DNA from: Flavobacterium sp. Root935
GTDB lineage: Bacteria; Bacteroidota; Bacteroidia; Flavobacteriales; Flavobacteriaceae
Length of the DNA stretch: 59,891 nt
Direction: 5' to 3'
Assembly: GCF_001429295.1 (NCBI RefSeq)
Contig: NZ_LMJL01000008.1
Coordinates: forward strand, 1,014,423-1,074,313
Numbering within the stretch: position 1 is the stretch's first letter; the number at the start of each line of letters is the position of its first letter. Below the pieces are notes generated by a model. It did not search any database. It was not told the origin of the DNA and saw only the letters and a program-made list of their open reading frames with translations. The position numbers and the translations under genes are program-made. This document shows, in pieces, positions 9,901 through 16,807 of the stretch.

Positions 9901-10142
9901 CCGTTTATTTTTTCTTCTTTTTGAGTGAGAAGATTTGCAGCATCATTATTCTGACTTGAATATGAATCACTGGCATTTTTAGAAACCTTATCTTTTGTCC
10001 TGCTCAAAGTTGGTGATCCTAATGCCATTACTGCATTGCCCTTTAGTCTGTTGGGAACAGGTGACTGAGCCATTCCCACGGAACAGACAAAGAAACCTAA
10101 CAAAACAAACAAATACTTGGTTTTAAAGTAAATTTGGTTCAT
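3999..10142 (-). CDS. Giant secreted thermolysin-like M4 metalloprotease, T9SS substrate
   Basis: This 2047-residue protein opens with a signal peptide (LFVLLGFFVCSVGMAQ). A long propeptide follows with FTP/PepSY-type sequence up to about residue 300. The M4 catalytic unit has HELTH at 452-456, the third zinc ligand in NESFSD at E476 and the catalytic histidine of GGVHINSG at H545. The 24-residue first-His to Glu spacing equals that of thermolysin. Downstream come three MAM/cleaved-adhesin-like jelly-roll modules starting near residues 889, 1194 and 1479, interleaved with CARDB/Ig-like repeats. The last roughly 80 residues (FRVFPNPAVDNVNLF... to a terminal VIKK) are a type A T9SS sorting domain. 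It should be exported and surface-bound or released, degrading proteins. It is much longer than ordinary M4 proteases because of the binding modules. Confidence 0.95.
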   Translation of the reverse strand: MNQIYFKTKYLFVLLGFFVCSVGMAQSPVPNRLKGNAVMALGSPTLSRTKDKVSKNASDSYSSQNNDAANLLTQKEEKINGIELSDVETEAVKKKEQESQKLYGQNLSSTVQKTNPQDSVSTKVKSFAKTANVTAKNIFEVKKGDFDLAASDKMQVKSVSDTHGRTVVTYQQMHNSVPVEGAIYKVRENKTKIDAFGATAKKLTVNSNYKINAATALDNALKAVNAQQYIWESKKLGSLVNKNISTKPQGELVYVGPNFSSELKEYYLAWKFNIYATNPQSSHTIYVDANTGKIVLNLDLSRDAAFGDQSLGKGKSRYAGEVVFNTKQYADGYRLEGLQGKYKVPMVTWNMNHAEHAADEVITEFVDEDNIWNELHNKDHDEVAMDIHWGMQKTIEYYGERFNRNSIDDKGMTIIGLAHLGTNVENASWTGGWAQFGDGYGTPYVGLGITAHELTHGVTGLTADLIYQGESGAMNESFSDIFGTCVEFYVGKDKKEDIWMLGSELYTHGSMRNMGNPKAQGQPDTYGGINWISPTNVSYDNGGVHINSGITNYWFYLLSEGGQGVNDLNNSYDVKAIGLTKAEKIAYITLTEYLSPSSNFSDMRQATLMVTEDLYGIGSEEYKQVSNAWYAIGIGTAYADKQIALVSVENPVASCGSLKGDEPFYIKFKNTGSTVIKANEVLNYKLRLMVPGFGGRLNEIYGSNGVINFDKDLASGEETIVKIQEKLPYLISTTKLNYVEVKFDFAPVTEFGAKDGISFTTSFMVVPEQKDFDLKVIGLNLPEYTGTSLSANHALTATIYNVGCKDIPAGSQLKVGYADTASGNQTIWKDITLSTAFKGNTEMTIPFDGTIDLSAAGLHTYEAFVSYSQDPVAANNSAISASYSGIITQFPYNQNFERTPGGWYSKSLATNQKFIWQASSYSFRDTKSKYLWATENLANASERMALNADFTLQSPVFDFSNVASPYVEFDIISLFHNGYDGLVVEYSEDNQNWKKVTGIDYPSTLHIYDDGVLSGPWFTGINNDFSKKPIGIRLSELAGKKGAIRFRVATDDYNDGFLGAFIDNIHVDNAPYDLVLLDAKIDAGSCKIDNTNTTITTKIINNFATKAEQVNVAVKILDNLQNEVYSKTEKVALAFTKFRDTITYAIPNIDLKSIGTNTIKVSVFPDDMTQDIKPENNTYTFDYDNWNNEDEKIAVLPYTMDFEDAAGYKGWRTFENKGAAGWKLGTDLDLRSPSFYLTEHTKFMASNDDICNCDAANDMLTSPVLDLSNYKEAHLTFDAFGDGTGLSDGYVKVSTDGGKTWEQAFKMYYINNWIEYHVDLTPYAGKPCVIVAFQHDDNGLFANGFAVDNIKITEKSEYVQLSDLSVPEIVYEDAPSHQFFIGARNVFYKKVEKASIEYQITQNGKAVGEPIVLERNDQILQYQTIVYTLDGLPKLEPGNYEINVKVITNGQPKAEAATLTKSFQVVAKAPTLDIETFSSVAQGSIFGTNGYTSNQSDDNYPWRAVPKPDNTNLTLPKKDHTGDTLGTMLYNQLEYYAINGEMVSPMYKLSENATSLEFYYAMQCNYRNSFSIDIKTQGGEWTEIWKDAKQGTYSDTEWQRGAVNLSKYAGKSVMLRLRHAKEGGYSYMVLDDLKIISEPVLDVSVQIMSPKDICGGSEFKVKLTNEGQIAIPANSIQLDVEYINTNETISEAIEAGILVGESVEYILKKQPKLDNSGDSHVFNVTAKLENDGIAQNNKVENYLYQGTTSDFKIFDSPVIHGYAGKSLYIDAQTNFNSDKLKVASYKWSTGEVTNGIEINKAGDYSVTITTKNGCTLTEKITATFDTFESDLVSGAVCGPEVVLNPGNYKSYEWFDGSTEPTYKTTESGDYFVTVYNENGIGKTFSTTISILENNIVPEIQVVGEKKLTTSVEGTSYQWFLNERPIPNATEKSIITIWEGNYSLQVTNNNGCNSMSAPFDSKGMLVGKITNPFRVFPNPAVDNVNLFLAEKIDGQAEIKIYAMDGKAVWSKTYSSIPSNVNLSGLTSGVYVLECAVQGKKYTAKVIKK

Positions 10143-10239
10143 TCGTTTTAAATTTAAAAATTAATAATATAGTATGCTTGGTTAATAAATATTCCACTTC
10201 GATGGCTCATAGCAAAACCATAAAAGCAGTTTTTAAAAA

Positions 10240-10377
10240 TCAATTCGGAGTTTGATCTTTAGGATTTTCTTTTGTTATTTTTTCTAGAATTTTTAAAAGG
10301 GTTTTCTTTTTTGTTTCTGTTTCTTCTAAGAGTTGTTCTAAACTTTTAGGAGGGATATCTTTTTTCTTCCTATTCAT
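10240..10377 (-). CDS. Small lysine-rich hypothetical protein (45 aa)
   Basis: A 46-codon frame starts MNRKKKDIPPKSLEQLLEE and ends ENPKDQTPN. The middle is a charged amphipathic stretch (EQLLEETETKKKTLLKILEK) that could form one helix. It lies about 97 bases upstream of the M4 protease gene on the same strand. An AGGAGG-like run is absent and no homologue is recognised, so the evidence is an uninterrupted coding-like composition with ATG and TGA in a gap with no other gene. Confidence 0.4.
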   Translation of the reverse strand: MNRKKKDIPPKSLEQLLEETETKKKTLLKILEKITKENPKDQTPN

Positions 10378-10510
10378 TCTAATTTATTTACTTCGATCTG
10401 CGCGCTAATCGATTTGGTAAATGTAGAATGGAGATTATGTGTTTATGCAAAAAAGGACTATTGCAAAAACACTCTGAGGCAGAAAAGTTCCACCCAGAAA
10501 GCACTCAAAA

Positions 10511-10554
10511 AAAAATAAACCAAACTAAATCAGGTCATTAGCTTGGTTTATTTT
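10511..10554 (-). terminator. Terminator of the TPR regulator gene
   Basis: On the minus strand AAAATAAACCAA pairs with TTGGTTTATTTT across an 18-20 base loop and is followed by a T-run. It starts about 16 bases beyond the stop codon at 10570. Confidence 0.8.
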
Positions 10555-10569
10555 ATGATGTTAAATACG

Positions 10570-12180
10570 TTAAATTGTATTGAGATAAGTGGAGAGATTT
10601 ACCTTTTCGTTGGTTAAATCAAACTTTTTACGCAGTCTCGTTCGGGCATTTTCGATAGATTTAAAGGATTGTCCGGTAATTTGAGAGATTTCTTTTGTGG
10701 TTAAATCCAGATATAAAAGTGCACATAATCTTCGATCTTTTGGAGTAAGAGAAGGATAATCCTCCGTTAATTTGTCGAAAAAAGATTTATGAACCTGCTC
10801 AAAACTTATTTCAAATTCTTTCCAGATGTCTGTATTCAAATTCTTCTCAAGACGCTTTAAAACTATATCAATAGCCTGCTGCATTTCTTTATTAACAGTT
10901 TTGAGTTTAATCTGTTTAAGATCCGTCAGGATTTCGTTAATGCTGTCTGTACGATGTATTTCTGCCATTGCCTTTCCTATGAGAACCTTTTTTTTGGCTT
11001 CCAAACTTTCGTTTAAGGCTTGCATTTTTGTCTTTAATTTCTCTTTTTCGAGCTGATTTTTAATATTCTTGTTGCGGTATTTTATCAGTAAAATAATTAA
11101 AATCAATATCCCGATAACCAATATTAAACCAACTACATAATATTTAAATCGCTTTTTTTGCTCAATAAGCATCTTTATCTGGGTTCTGGCTTTGTAATCC
11201 TGTTCCAGCTTTATTCTTTCAATGTTTACTGTCTTTTCTTCAATATTTATACTATCCTTAATGGCATTATATTTCTGAAAATAATAAACAGCATTTTTAT
11301 AATCCTTCTTAATTACATAAACTTCATAAAGCATTTTATTGAGGTCTAAACCAGAAGAACTATATACATTTTCGCTGCATAATTCTAAACCTTTCTTTGC
11401 GTTTACAATTACGGTATCATAGTTTTTTTCTTTTAAATTATATTCAGAAAAAGACTGATATACAAAAGCCTGCAGTAAATTATCAACACGATTGCTCAAT
11501 AAAGAAAAAGCTTTGTCAAAATACTCATCAGCTTGTGTCTTATTTTTTTTCAAAACATATGCTCTTGCAAGATTAGTGTATACGTAAACCTTTAGATCAT
11601 CATTTTTTAAACTTTTATTTAGTCCTTCGGCTTTATGAAAATAATGCAATGAAGAATCTAAATTTCGACTGAGATATAAAGTCCCTATATTATTTAAAAT
11701 TTTGACCAGCTTTACAGCATCATTTTTTGACTTTTGAAAACGATATACGTTTAAGAAACATTGCAGTGCTTTTTCTTTATTTTTCCCTTGTGCATAGATA
11801 ATCGCAAGATTGTTTTCTAATTTGGATGCTTCTTCAAGGTTGCCATTTTTTTTGTAGATATCATAGGCTTTTAAATAATACTGAAGGGCAACATCTAATA
11901 CCTCTCTCGCAGAATACATTTTGCCTGATGTAATATAAACACCAGCCAAGGTAAGTTCAGATTCTTTTGTTTTTTTAGCTTCAGTCTCAGCCAGTTCTAT
12001 GTATTTTATAGCTCTTTCCCAATCTGTTTTTTGTAATCTTAAAGCAATTTTGCGACACAGTTCTACTTTTTTCTGATGATTGTTAGTAGTATTTACACTA
12101 TCTATCAGTTCTTGTGTTGACTGTGAATAAATAGTAAGGGGAAGCAAAAAAAGCCATAAAAAAAATAATCGTGGTATCAT
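10570..12180 (-). CDS. TPR membrane protein with C-terminal LuxR-like HTH
   Basis: The ATG at 12180 gives 536 residues with a signal peptide (MIPRLFFLWLFLLPLTIYSQ). A longer frame begins at a TTG inside the predicted -7 box and is rejected. Residues from about 25 to 310 contain tandem tetratricopeptide repeats (ALQYYLKAYDIYKKNG, NNIGTLYLS, YVYTNLARAYVLKK). One membrane segment (VVGLILVIGILILIILLI) at about 345-365 is followed by a coiled coil. The C-terminal HTH reads TPKDRRLCALLYLDLTTKEI, then a recognition helix containing SFKSIENARTRLRKKF. This layout, with periplasmic TPR sensor and cytoplasmic HTH, is a known Bacteroidota one-component regulator type. The target genes are unknown. The adjacent M4 protease and small ORF are candidates by position only. 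Confidence 0.85.
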   Translation of the reverse strand: MIPRLFFLWLFLLPLTIYSQSTQELIDSVNTTNNHQKKVELCRKIALRLQKTDWERAIKYIELAETEAKKTKESELTLAGVYITSGKMYSAREVLDVALQYYLKAYDIYKKNGNLEEASKLENNLAIIYAQGKNKEKALQCFLNVYRFQKSKNDAVKLVKILNNIGTLYLSRNLDSSLHYFHKAEGLNKSLKNDDLKVYVYTNLARAYVLKKNKTQADEYFDKAFSLLSNRVDNLLQAFVYQSFSEYNLKEKNYDTVIVNAKKGLELCSENVYSSSGLDLNKMLYEVYVIKKDYKNAVYYFQKYNAIKDSINIEEKTVNIERIKLEQDYKARTQIKMLIEQKKRFKYYVVGLILVIGILILIILLIKYRNKNIKNQLEKEKLKTKMQALNESLEAKKKVLIGKAMAEIHRTDSINEILTDLKQIKLKTVNKEMQQAIDIVLKRLEKNLNTDIWKEFEISFEQVHKSFFDKLTEDYPSLTPKDRRLCALLYLDLTTKEISQITGQSFKSIENARTRLRKKFDLTNEKVNLSTYLNTI

Positions 12181-12204
12181 TTTTAAAAATTCTATTGGGA
12201 ATTC

Positions 12205-12212
12205 CAAATTTA
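12205..12212 (-). promoter_or_regulatory. -7 box TAAATTTG of the TPR regulator gene
   Basis: The minus strand reads TAAATTTG 24 bases before the ATG at 12180. This supports the internal ATG over the upstream TTG, which overlaps the box. Confidence 0.5.
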
Positions 12213-12349
12213 AACAATATAGAAAGCTAAATCCTAAATAAAACTCTTAAAAAGCATTCTGCTTCCGAAACTTAAATATCTAGGAAATGTTTTTTATAAA
12301 ATTTTTAAAAAGTATATGGAAAAGATTGATTGAAATAGAGTCTCAATTT

Positions 12350-12598
12350 TTAAGATTCATCTGTGCTTCTTATCATAAAAAACAAAATTTCTTCTTCTAG
12401 TTCTTTTGATAAATTTTCACATTCCAGCTTACGTCGAAAATTTTTTTCAAACCGTTTCTTATAAACCTGTGCATTGACAACATTACTGCAATAATCATCA
12501 CAGATGGTTCTAAACTTATCATTTGTTAAGTAAAGAACTTTCATAGATTCAAAATATTCCGCAAATTTGATATTATATAATTCTTCAGGCACAGTCAT
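12350..12598 (-). CDS. Hypothetical small cytoplasmic protein (82 aa)
   Basis: This frame encodes an 82-residue, helix-rich, charged protein without signal peptide or membrane segment. It begins MTVPEELYNIKFAEYFESM and ends ILFFMIRSTDES. Three cysteines and aromatic residues are spread along it. No family is recognised. It has an ATG start, no overlap with other genes, and a roughly 270-base upstream region that carries a GTTGCAA/TTGCAAC inverted repeat. Coding composition is good, so it is probably real, but nothing indicates its role. Confidence 0.6.
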   Translation of the reverse strand: MTVPEELYNIKFAEYFESMKVLYLTNDKFRTICDDYCSNVVNAQVYKKRFEKNFRRKLECENLSKELEEEILFFMIRSTDES

Positions 12599-12755
12599 AA
12601 TTTAGAATTTAAAATATAAATTTTTACACTTTTAATCTATGATTAACAGTCTCTAAGAGAAGAAAATAATTCCATAAAATTTCTTTTAGGAACTAAGCAG
12701 TAAATTATTTCTATACTAAATTATAAATTTAAAACGCCATTTGTTTTACAAAGAT

Positions 12756-12808
12756 GTTGCAAGTTATAATTTGCAACAATATTAAATTTGAAGATTGTTT
12801 TTTGCAAC
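12756..12808. repeat. GTTGCAA inverted repeat with an extra half-site
   Basis: GTTGCAA at 12756-12762 faces TTGCAAC at 12771-12777 across 8 bases. A further TTGCAAC, again followed by AATAT, lies at 12802-12808. The arrangement of a dyad plus an extra half-site resembles a regulator operator or short repeat, in the gap between the deacetylase stop and the small protein gene. Confidence 0.35.
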
Positions 12809-12865
12809 AATATAAACTCAAAGTAATAATAAATAAAAACTGATCAAGATTATCTTTAAAATCTA

Positions 12866-13645
12866 TTATTCTTCAGGAAGTAAATTATCTAAATCTGATA
12901 AAGTGTAAAATTTAAGTCCGTTAAGTTTCATGTACTTACAGACAAATTCTAAAGTTTCGATTTTGGTCTGATAATTTTCGGTTACATTTTTAACTGGTTT
13001 GTGACTGCATAAAATCAAAATTTTATCATTTTTCTTGGCGTAATCTAATAACTCCAAAAGATATGGAATACTAAAATGAATATGGCTGTTATCTATATCA
13101 AACGCAAATACAATTTTTGAATTATTAAAATAACTGTCCTGCTTTTCAGGAACTTCACCTCCAAATGCCCTGCCTCTAATAATTTTAAATTTGCTCGACA
13201 AAGCCTTATCAAGTTCTTGAGACCTTTCGCCGTAAGGATAGGCAAAAGAAGTAACATTAAAAGATTTCTTTTTCATCGAAGCAATCATTGGTTCTATTTC
13301 CTGCTTCATATACTCGTCTATTCCATTTTTTTGTACAAATTTCACAGCATTATAATGATGATAACCGTGGCCGGCAATTTCATGCCCTTCTTTCTGCATT
13401 TGAAGAAGCTTTTTAATTTGAGGCTCTCCGATAGAATCTATTCTGCAGACATTAAAAGTTGCTTTCCAAGAATATTTTTTCAAAGCGGCATCAGCTTCAG
13501 CCCACTCATCTACGTACGCATCATCAAAAGACAAAATCACACCAGCTTTATAAGGCTTTAGCTCAGGTTTTTCGTTTTTTGTATTACAGGAAAAAAAAGT
13601 TACGAACATTAAAAACAGCATTGTCTTGAGAAAAAATAGCTTCAT
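12866..13645 (-). CDS. Polysaccharide deacetylase (NodB) lipoprotein
   Basis: This 259-residue lipoprotein has the signal and lipobox LMFVTFFSC at the N-terminus. The NodB metal-dependent deacetylase core starts with ILSFDDAYVDEW near residue 38, supplying the catalytic/metal Asp pair. The histidine motif GHEIAGHGYHHYN near residue 92 corresponds to HxxxxH. FAYPYGERSQELDKAL near residue 137 is the canonical third motif with catalytic Arg. These enzymes remove N- or O-acetyl groups from peptidoglycan, chitin-type or other polysaccharides, here probably on the periplasmic side of a membrane. The substrate is not determinable. It is an isolated gene with a -7 box at 13699-13706. Confidence 0.88.
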   Translation of the reverse strand: MKLFFLKTMLFLMFVTFFSCNTKNEKPELKPYKAGVILSFDDAYVDEWAEADAALKKYSWKATFNVCRIDSIGEPQIKKLLQMQKEGHEIAGHGYHHYNAVKFVQKNGIDEYMKQEIEPMIASMKKKSFNVTSFAYPYGERSQELDKALSSKFKIIRGRAFGGEVPEKQDSYFNNSKIVFAFDIDNSHIHFSIPYLLELLDYAKKNDKILILCSHKPVKNVTENYQTKIETLEFVCKYMKLNGLKFYTLSDLDNLLPEE

Positions 13646-13698
13646 ACAGAGTTGAATTAAATTGAAATTTTAAATGTTCTTTAAAGAATAGAATCATT

Positions 13699-13706
13699 CA
13701 AATATA
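13699..13706 (-). promoter_or_regulatory. -7 box TATATTTG of the deacetylase gene
   Basis: TATATTTG on the minus strand lies 53 bases upstream of the ATG at 13645. No TTG with standard spacing was found. Confidence 0.4.
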
Positions 13707-13816
13707 AACACTTTTTGAGATATTTTACTTACACGCTGCAACAAACGAAAACATATTTTCCTCTACTGATCTTCTTAGAATACTATACTTCTAATTACTT
13801 TTATAATATCTAACAC

Positions 13817-13855
13817 TAAAGCTAACAGGTTTTAAAAAAACTTGTTAGCTTTAAT
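13817..13855 (-). terminator. Terminator after the class V aminotransferase gene
   Basis: AAAGCTAACA and TGTTAGCTTT form a 10-bp stem around a T/A-rich loop, starting about 22 bases past the stop codon at 13877. The 3' T-run is short on the minus strand. Confidence 0.65.
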
Positions 13856-13876
13856 CTGTGATAGTAATAGAATATC

Positions 13877-15349
13877 TTATTCCAGTTTAAACCATTTATT
13901 TACTTCTTCTGAAATTGTTTCTTTTATTTCTGGATTTTCAAATTCATTTGAAACCAAATTATAGACGTAATCTTTCTTCCATTTTTTATAATGCAAAGCG
14001 ATCTGCTCAATTGCATCGCATATAAATGTAACCTCATCGTTTGTCATAATCGGATGCAGTGACAAACGAACCCAGCCTGGTTTATTGGTCTGGTTTCTTT
14101 CTAATAATTCATTAGTAAGTTGTGCCGATTTTTTTTCATTTATATTGAAAAGATAATGCGCATATGTACTCGCACAAGACCACCCGCCGCGAACCTGAAT
14201 TCCGAAACGGTCATTTAAAAGTCTTACGATTAAGTTGTAGTGAATATCTTCGATGACAAAAGAAACACAGCCAATTCGTTCTGTCGTAAGGTCTCCTAGA
14301 ATGGACAAACCCTTTATTTTTTGAAGTCTTGAAAAACAAAGATCAAGGAGTTCTTTTTCTCTGTTTTTAATGTTTGAAACTCCCATTTTATCTTTTAATT
14401 CTAAAGCTAAGGCAGTTCTTATTACTTGTAGAAAGCCTGGCGTTCCGCCATCTTCTCTAACTTCTATGACCTCGCTATAACAATATTTACCCAGCGGATT
14501 GGTCCATTTTACATTTCCTCCGCCCGGATTATCTGGAAATTCAGATTTGTATAATTTTTCATTAAAAACCAAAATACCGCATGTTCCTGGTCCGCCAAGA
14601 AATTTATGAGGCGAAAAGAAAACAGCATCTAACTGTTGCTCTGGATCTTTTGGATGCATGTTGATTTTAACATAAGGTGCCGAAGCTGCAAAATCTACAA
14701 AGCATAGTCCGCCGTTTTGATGCATGATTTTAGCTAATTCATGATAAGGCGTAATAATTCCAGTTACGTTCGAGCAAGCCGTAAACGAACCAATTTTCAA
14801 GCTTCTGCTGGCATATTTTTTAATTTCTTGGGAAAGAATTTTAGGATCAACCAAATTATTTTCATCGGCGGGAAGAATCACAACTTCGGCATTTGTTTCA
14901 TACCAAGAAACCTGATTCGAATGATGTTCCATATGTGTGATGAAAACTACTGGTTTATCTGCTTCATTACTCGTTCGCAGTCCCATGATTCTTTGCAGCT
15001 TCGATAAAGCAGCAGTCATTCCCGTTCCTGTTGTAATTAAGACATCGTACTCATTTGCATTAACCGATTTTTTAATAATATCTCTGGCATATTGATATGC
15101 GTAAGTAGACGTTTTTCCGGTCTGACTTGAAAGCGAATGCGTATTGGCAATCATCGGTCCCATTTTATTAAGCATAATATCCTCGATCGGATTGTATAAT
15201 CTTCCGCTGGCAACCCAGTCGGCGTAAAGCAGATTTTGTTTTCCATATACCGATCTATACGTATGATTTACACCTACTGTATTTTCTCTAAACTTAGAGA
15301 AGTAACATTCTAACTCAATTGGTTCTTTTGTTGTCTCAATTGCATTCAT
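13877..15349 (-). CDS. Class V aminotransferase-fold PLP enzyme, cysteine desulfurase-like
   Basis: This is a 490-residue cytoplasmic PLP-dependent enzyme of fold type I. The Schiff-base lysine is K249 in FFSPHKFLGGPGTCG. It is preceded by the HMEHHSNQ motif (near 137) and the cofactor aspartate region CFVDFAASAPY (near 217). The C-terminal lobe carries RGGWSCASTYAHYL, aligned with the RGGxSCAG loop of NifS/SufS/CsdA desulfurases. The class also includes kynureninase- and isopenicillin epimerase-like enzymes, so desulfurase activity is plausible but not proven. It follows the TlpA gene by 96 bases on the same strand, downstream of a SAM-I riboswitch. That supports a link to sulfur amino-acid metabolism. 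Confidence 0.85.
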   Translation of the reverse strand: MNAIETTKEPIELECYFSKFRENTVGVNHTYRSVYGKQNLLYADWVASGRLYNPIEDIMLNKMGPMIANTHSLSSQTGKTSTYAYQYARDIIKKSVNANEYDVLITTGTGMTAALSKLQRIMGLRTSNEADKPVVFITHMEHHSNQVSWYETNAEVVILPADENNLVDPKILSQEIKKYASRSLKIGSFTACSNVTGIITPYHELAKIMHQNGGLCFVDFAASAPYVKINMHPKDPEQQLDAVFFSPHKFLGGPGTCGILVFNEKLYKSEFPDNPGGGNVKWTNPLGKYCYSEVIEVREDGGTPGFLQVIRTALALELKDKMGVSNIKNREKELLDLCFSRLQKIKGLSILGDLTTERIGCVSFVIEDIHYNLIVRLLNDRFGIQVRGGWSCASTYAHYLFNINEKKSAQLTNELLERNQTNKPGWVRLSLHPIMTNDEVTFICDAIEQIALHYKKWKKDYVYNLVSNEFENPEIKETISEEVNKWFKLE

Positions 15350-15445
15350 TTCCTGATCATTTTAAATTAACTATTTTTTTTATTGATGAACTTTAATCTT
15401 TTGGTGAGTAAAGCATTTTGACTTGACTCTACGTTTTTAAAACGT

Positions 15446-16435
15446 TCATATTTTTTTCTCTAAAAGCGATTTAAGTGTCGACTGTAATTCTTCGCCTTGA
15501 AGATTTTTGGCTACGATTATTCCGTTCGAATCCACTAAATAATTTCCAGGAATCGCTCTTATTCCATATAATTTCGCAACGGCGCTGTTCCAAAAAAGTA
15601 AATCGGAAACGTGCAGCCAGGTTAGATTATCATCCTGAATTCCTTTGATCCAGTTTTCTTTCTTTTTATCCAAAGAGATTCCAACAATATTGAATCCTTT
15701 ATCGTGAAATTCTTTATAAGCGGCTACGATATTTGGATTTTCTCTTCGGCATGGACCGCACCACGAAGCCCAAAAATCGACTAAAGTGTAACCTTTTAAA
15801 TTTTCATAAAAACGGATTGGTTTTCCCTCAGGATCATTGGCAGTAAAATCTGGAGCTTTTTTCCCGACTGCTAATCCGTCCAAAACAAGGGCAAGATCTT
15901 TTAGTTCTTTCACGTAAGTAGTATTTTGCTGGGTTTTATCAAGCAAGGCAATATTTTGTCTAATTTGTTCTGGTGATAATCTATAAGACCAATTTCTATA
16001 CAATACATAAGCAGAAACAATTGAATTAGGATTTTCTGTAATGAATTTACTGATTTCTACATCTTTTGATTTTTTGTAAGTTTCAAATAAATCTTGAGAA
16101 GCAGAACCTTCGACTACAGAATTGCTGTAATATTTCTTCGGACTTAATTTTACTGTAATCGGGCTTTTTTCAAGAAAAATATACAAAGGACTGCTTTCTG
16201 TATTCACACTTAAACCATATAGTTCTGGCGTTTTCACTTTAGTTTTAAAACTAAAATTTCCGTCTTTTACTTTTACCGAATCAATTGTGGTAAACATTTT
16301 ATTATGAAACTTTTGCAGATAAACATAATTGACAACTGTATCAACAACAGTTCCTTTTAGTTGTAAATTATTTTCCTGTGCCTGAGTTTGCGTAAAGCCA
16401 AAAAGTAGCGCAAAGCCTAATAGTATTTTTTTCAT
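15446..16435 (-). CDS. TlpA-family thioredoxin with N-terminal DUF4369-like domain
   Basis: This 329-residue exported protein has a signal peptide (ILLGFALLFGFTQTQA). The N-terminal beta-rich half (LKGTVVDTVVNYVYLQKF) matches the DUF4369 type often fused to Bacteroidota thioredoxins. The C-terminal AhpC/TSA-thioredoxin domain has the redox motif WASWCGPCRREN with C226 and C229, and the cis-proline loop IRAIPGNYLVD. It should reduce periplasmic protein disulfides. It is the first full gene downstream of the SAM-I riboswitch at 16687-16782, with a 28-codon ORF in between. It probably forms an operon with the downstream class V aminotransferase gene. Confidence 0.88.
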   Translation of the reverse strand: MKKILLGFALLFGFTQTQAQENNLQLKGTVVDTVVNYVYLQKFHNKMFTTIDSVKVKDGNFSFKTKVKTPELYGLSVNTESSPLYIFLEKSPITVKLSPKKYYSNSVVEGSASQDLFETYKKSKDVEISKFITENPNSIVSAYVLYRNWSYRLSPEQIRQNIALLDKTQQNTTYVKELKDLALVLDGLAVGKKAPDFTANDPEGKPIRFYENLKGYTLVDFWASWCGPCRRENPNIVAAYKEFHDKGFNIVGISLDKKKENWIKGIQDDNLTWLHVSDLLFWNSAVAKLYGIRAIPGNYLVDSNGIIVAKNLQGEELQSTLKSLLEKKI

Positions 16436-16544
16436 TTTATTTTGATTTTTAGTTTAAGATTGGACAAAAGAATTCTAGGCCAAAGTCACAAAGGCTTCTA
16501 GAAAATGCTGTTTAATAAAAAATATTGGGGAGAATTTAATGTCT

Positions 16545-16631
16545 TCACATTCGGAAAAAAGCAAGACTATTTTCTTCGAAAATTAAATTCAAAAGTTCGT
16601 AACCTGAGTATAAGATTGATTCGGTTTTCAT
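16545..16631 (-). CDS. 28-codon ORF between SAM riboswitch and TlpA gene
   Basis: Starting at ATG 16631, 55 bases past the riboswitch 3' edge, this frame encodes MKTESILYSGYELLNLIFEE followed by NSLAFFRM and a TGA stop. It could be a leader peptide, a genuine microprotein, or the surviving 5' end of a former riboswitch-controlled gene. No family is recognised and no ribosome-binding site is evident, but it is the first start codon after the aptamer. Confidence 0.35.
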   Translation of the reverse strand: MKTESILYSGYELLNLIFEENSLAFFRM

Positions 16632-16667
16632 TTTAAAAAAATAAAGTTTAAAAATATGACCTTATTC

Positions 16668-16684
16668 AGATTTGGAGGAAATCT
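16668..16684 (-). promoter_or_regulatory. Hairpin just downstream of the SAM aptamer
   Basis: AGATTT-CCTCC-AAATCT is a perfect 6-bp hairpin with a 5-base loop, only three bases past the 3' strand of P1. It is followed by a second GAATAAGGT copy that resembles part of the aptamer. It may belong to the expression platform. No classical terminator is visible here. Confidence 0.4.
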
Positions 16685-16686
16685 TT

Positions 16687-16782
16687 CTTATCTGTCCACC
16701 ATAGTGGAAGGATTTAGCACCTTATTCGGTAACAGGTTGCTAAGACGTCAATGGGCCTATTCCCTCGGTCTTTCTGGATAAG
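16687..16782 (-). promoter_or_regulatory. SAM-I (S-box) riboswitch
   Basis: On the minus strand the element runs from CTTATCC to GATAAG, which close the P1 helix. Between them are the S-box signatures in order: CCGAGGGAATAGGCCC, TTAGCAACC, AAGGTGCTAAATCC and GACAGATAAG. This architecture and spacing are those of the S-adenosylmethionine-binding SAM-I aptamer. A TATATTTG promoter box lies 26 bases upstream at 16808-16815. Downstream come a 28-codon ORF, then the TlpA and class V aminotransferase genes. High SAM should switch expression off. Confidence 0.93.
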
Positions 16783-16807
16783 TATCATTCAGAAATTTTC
16801 TGTGACA

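Noticed and set aside
12866..13645. Virulence-type peptidoglycan deacetylase function
   Set aside because: NodB motifs establish only a polysaccharide deacetylase. Nothing in the neighbourhood indicates the substrate.
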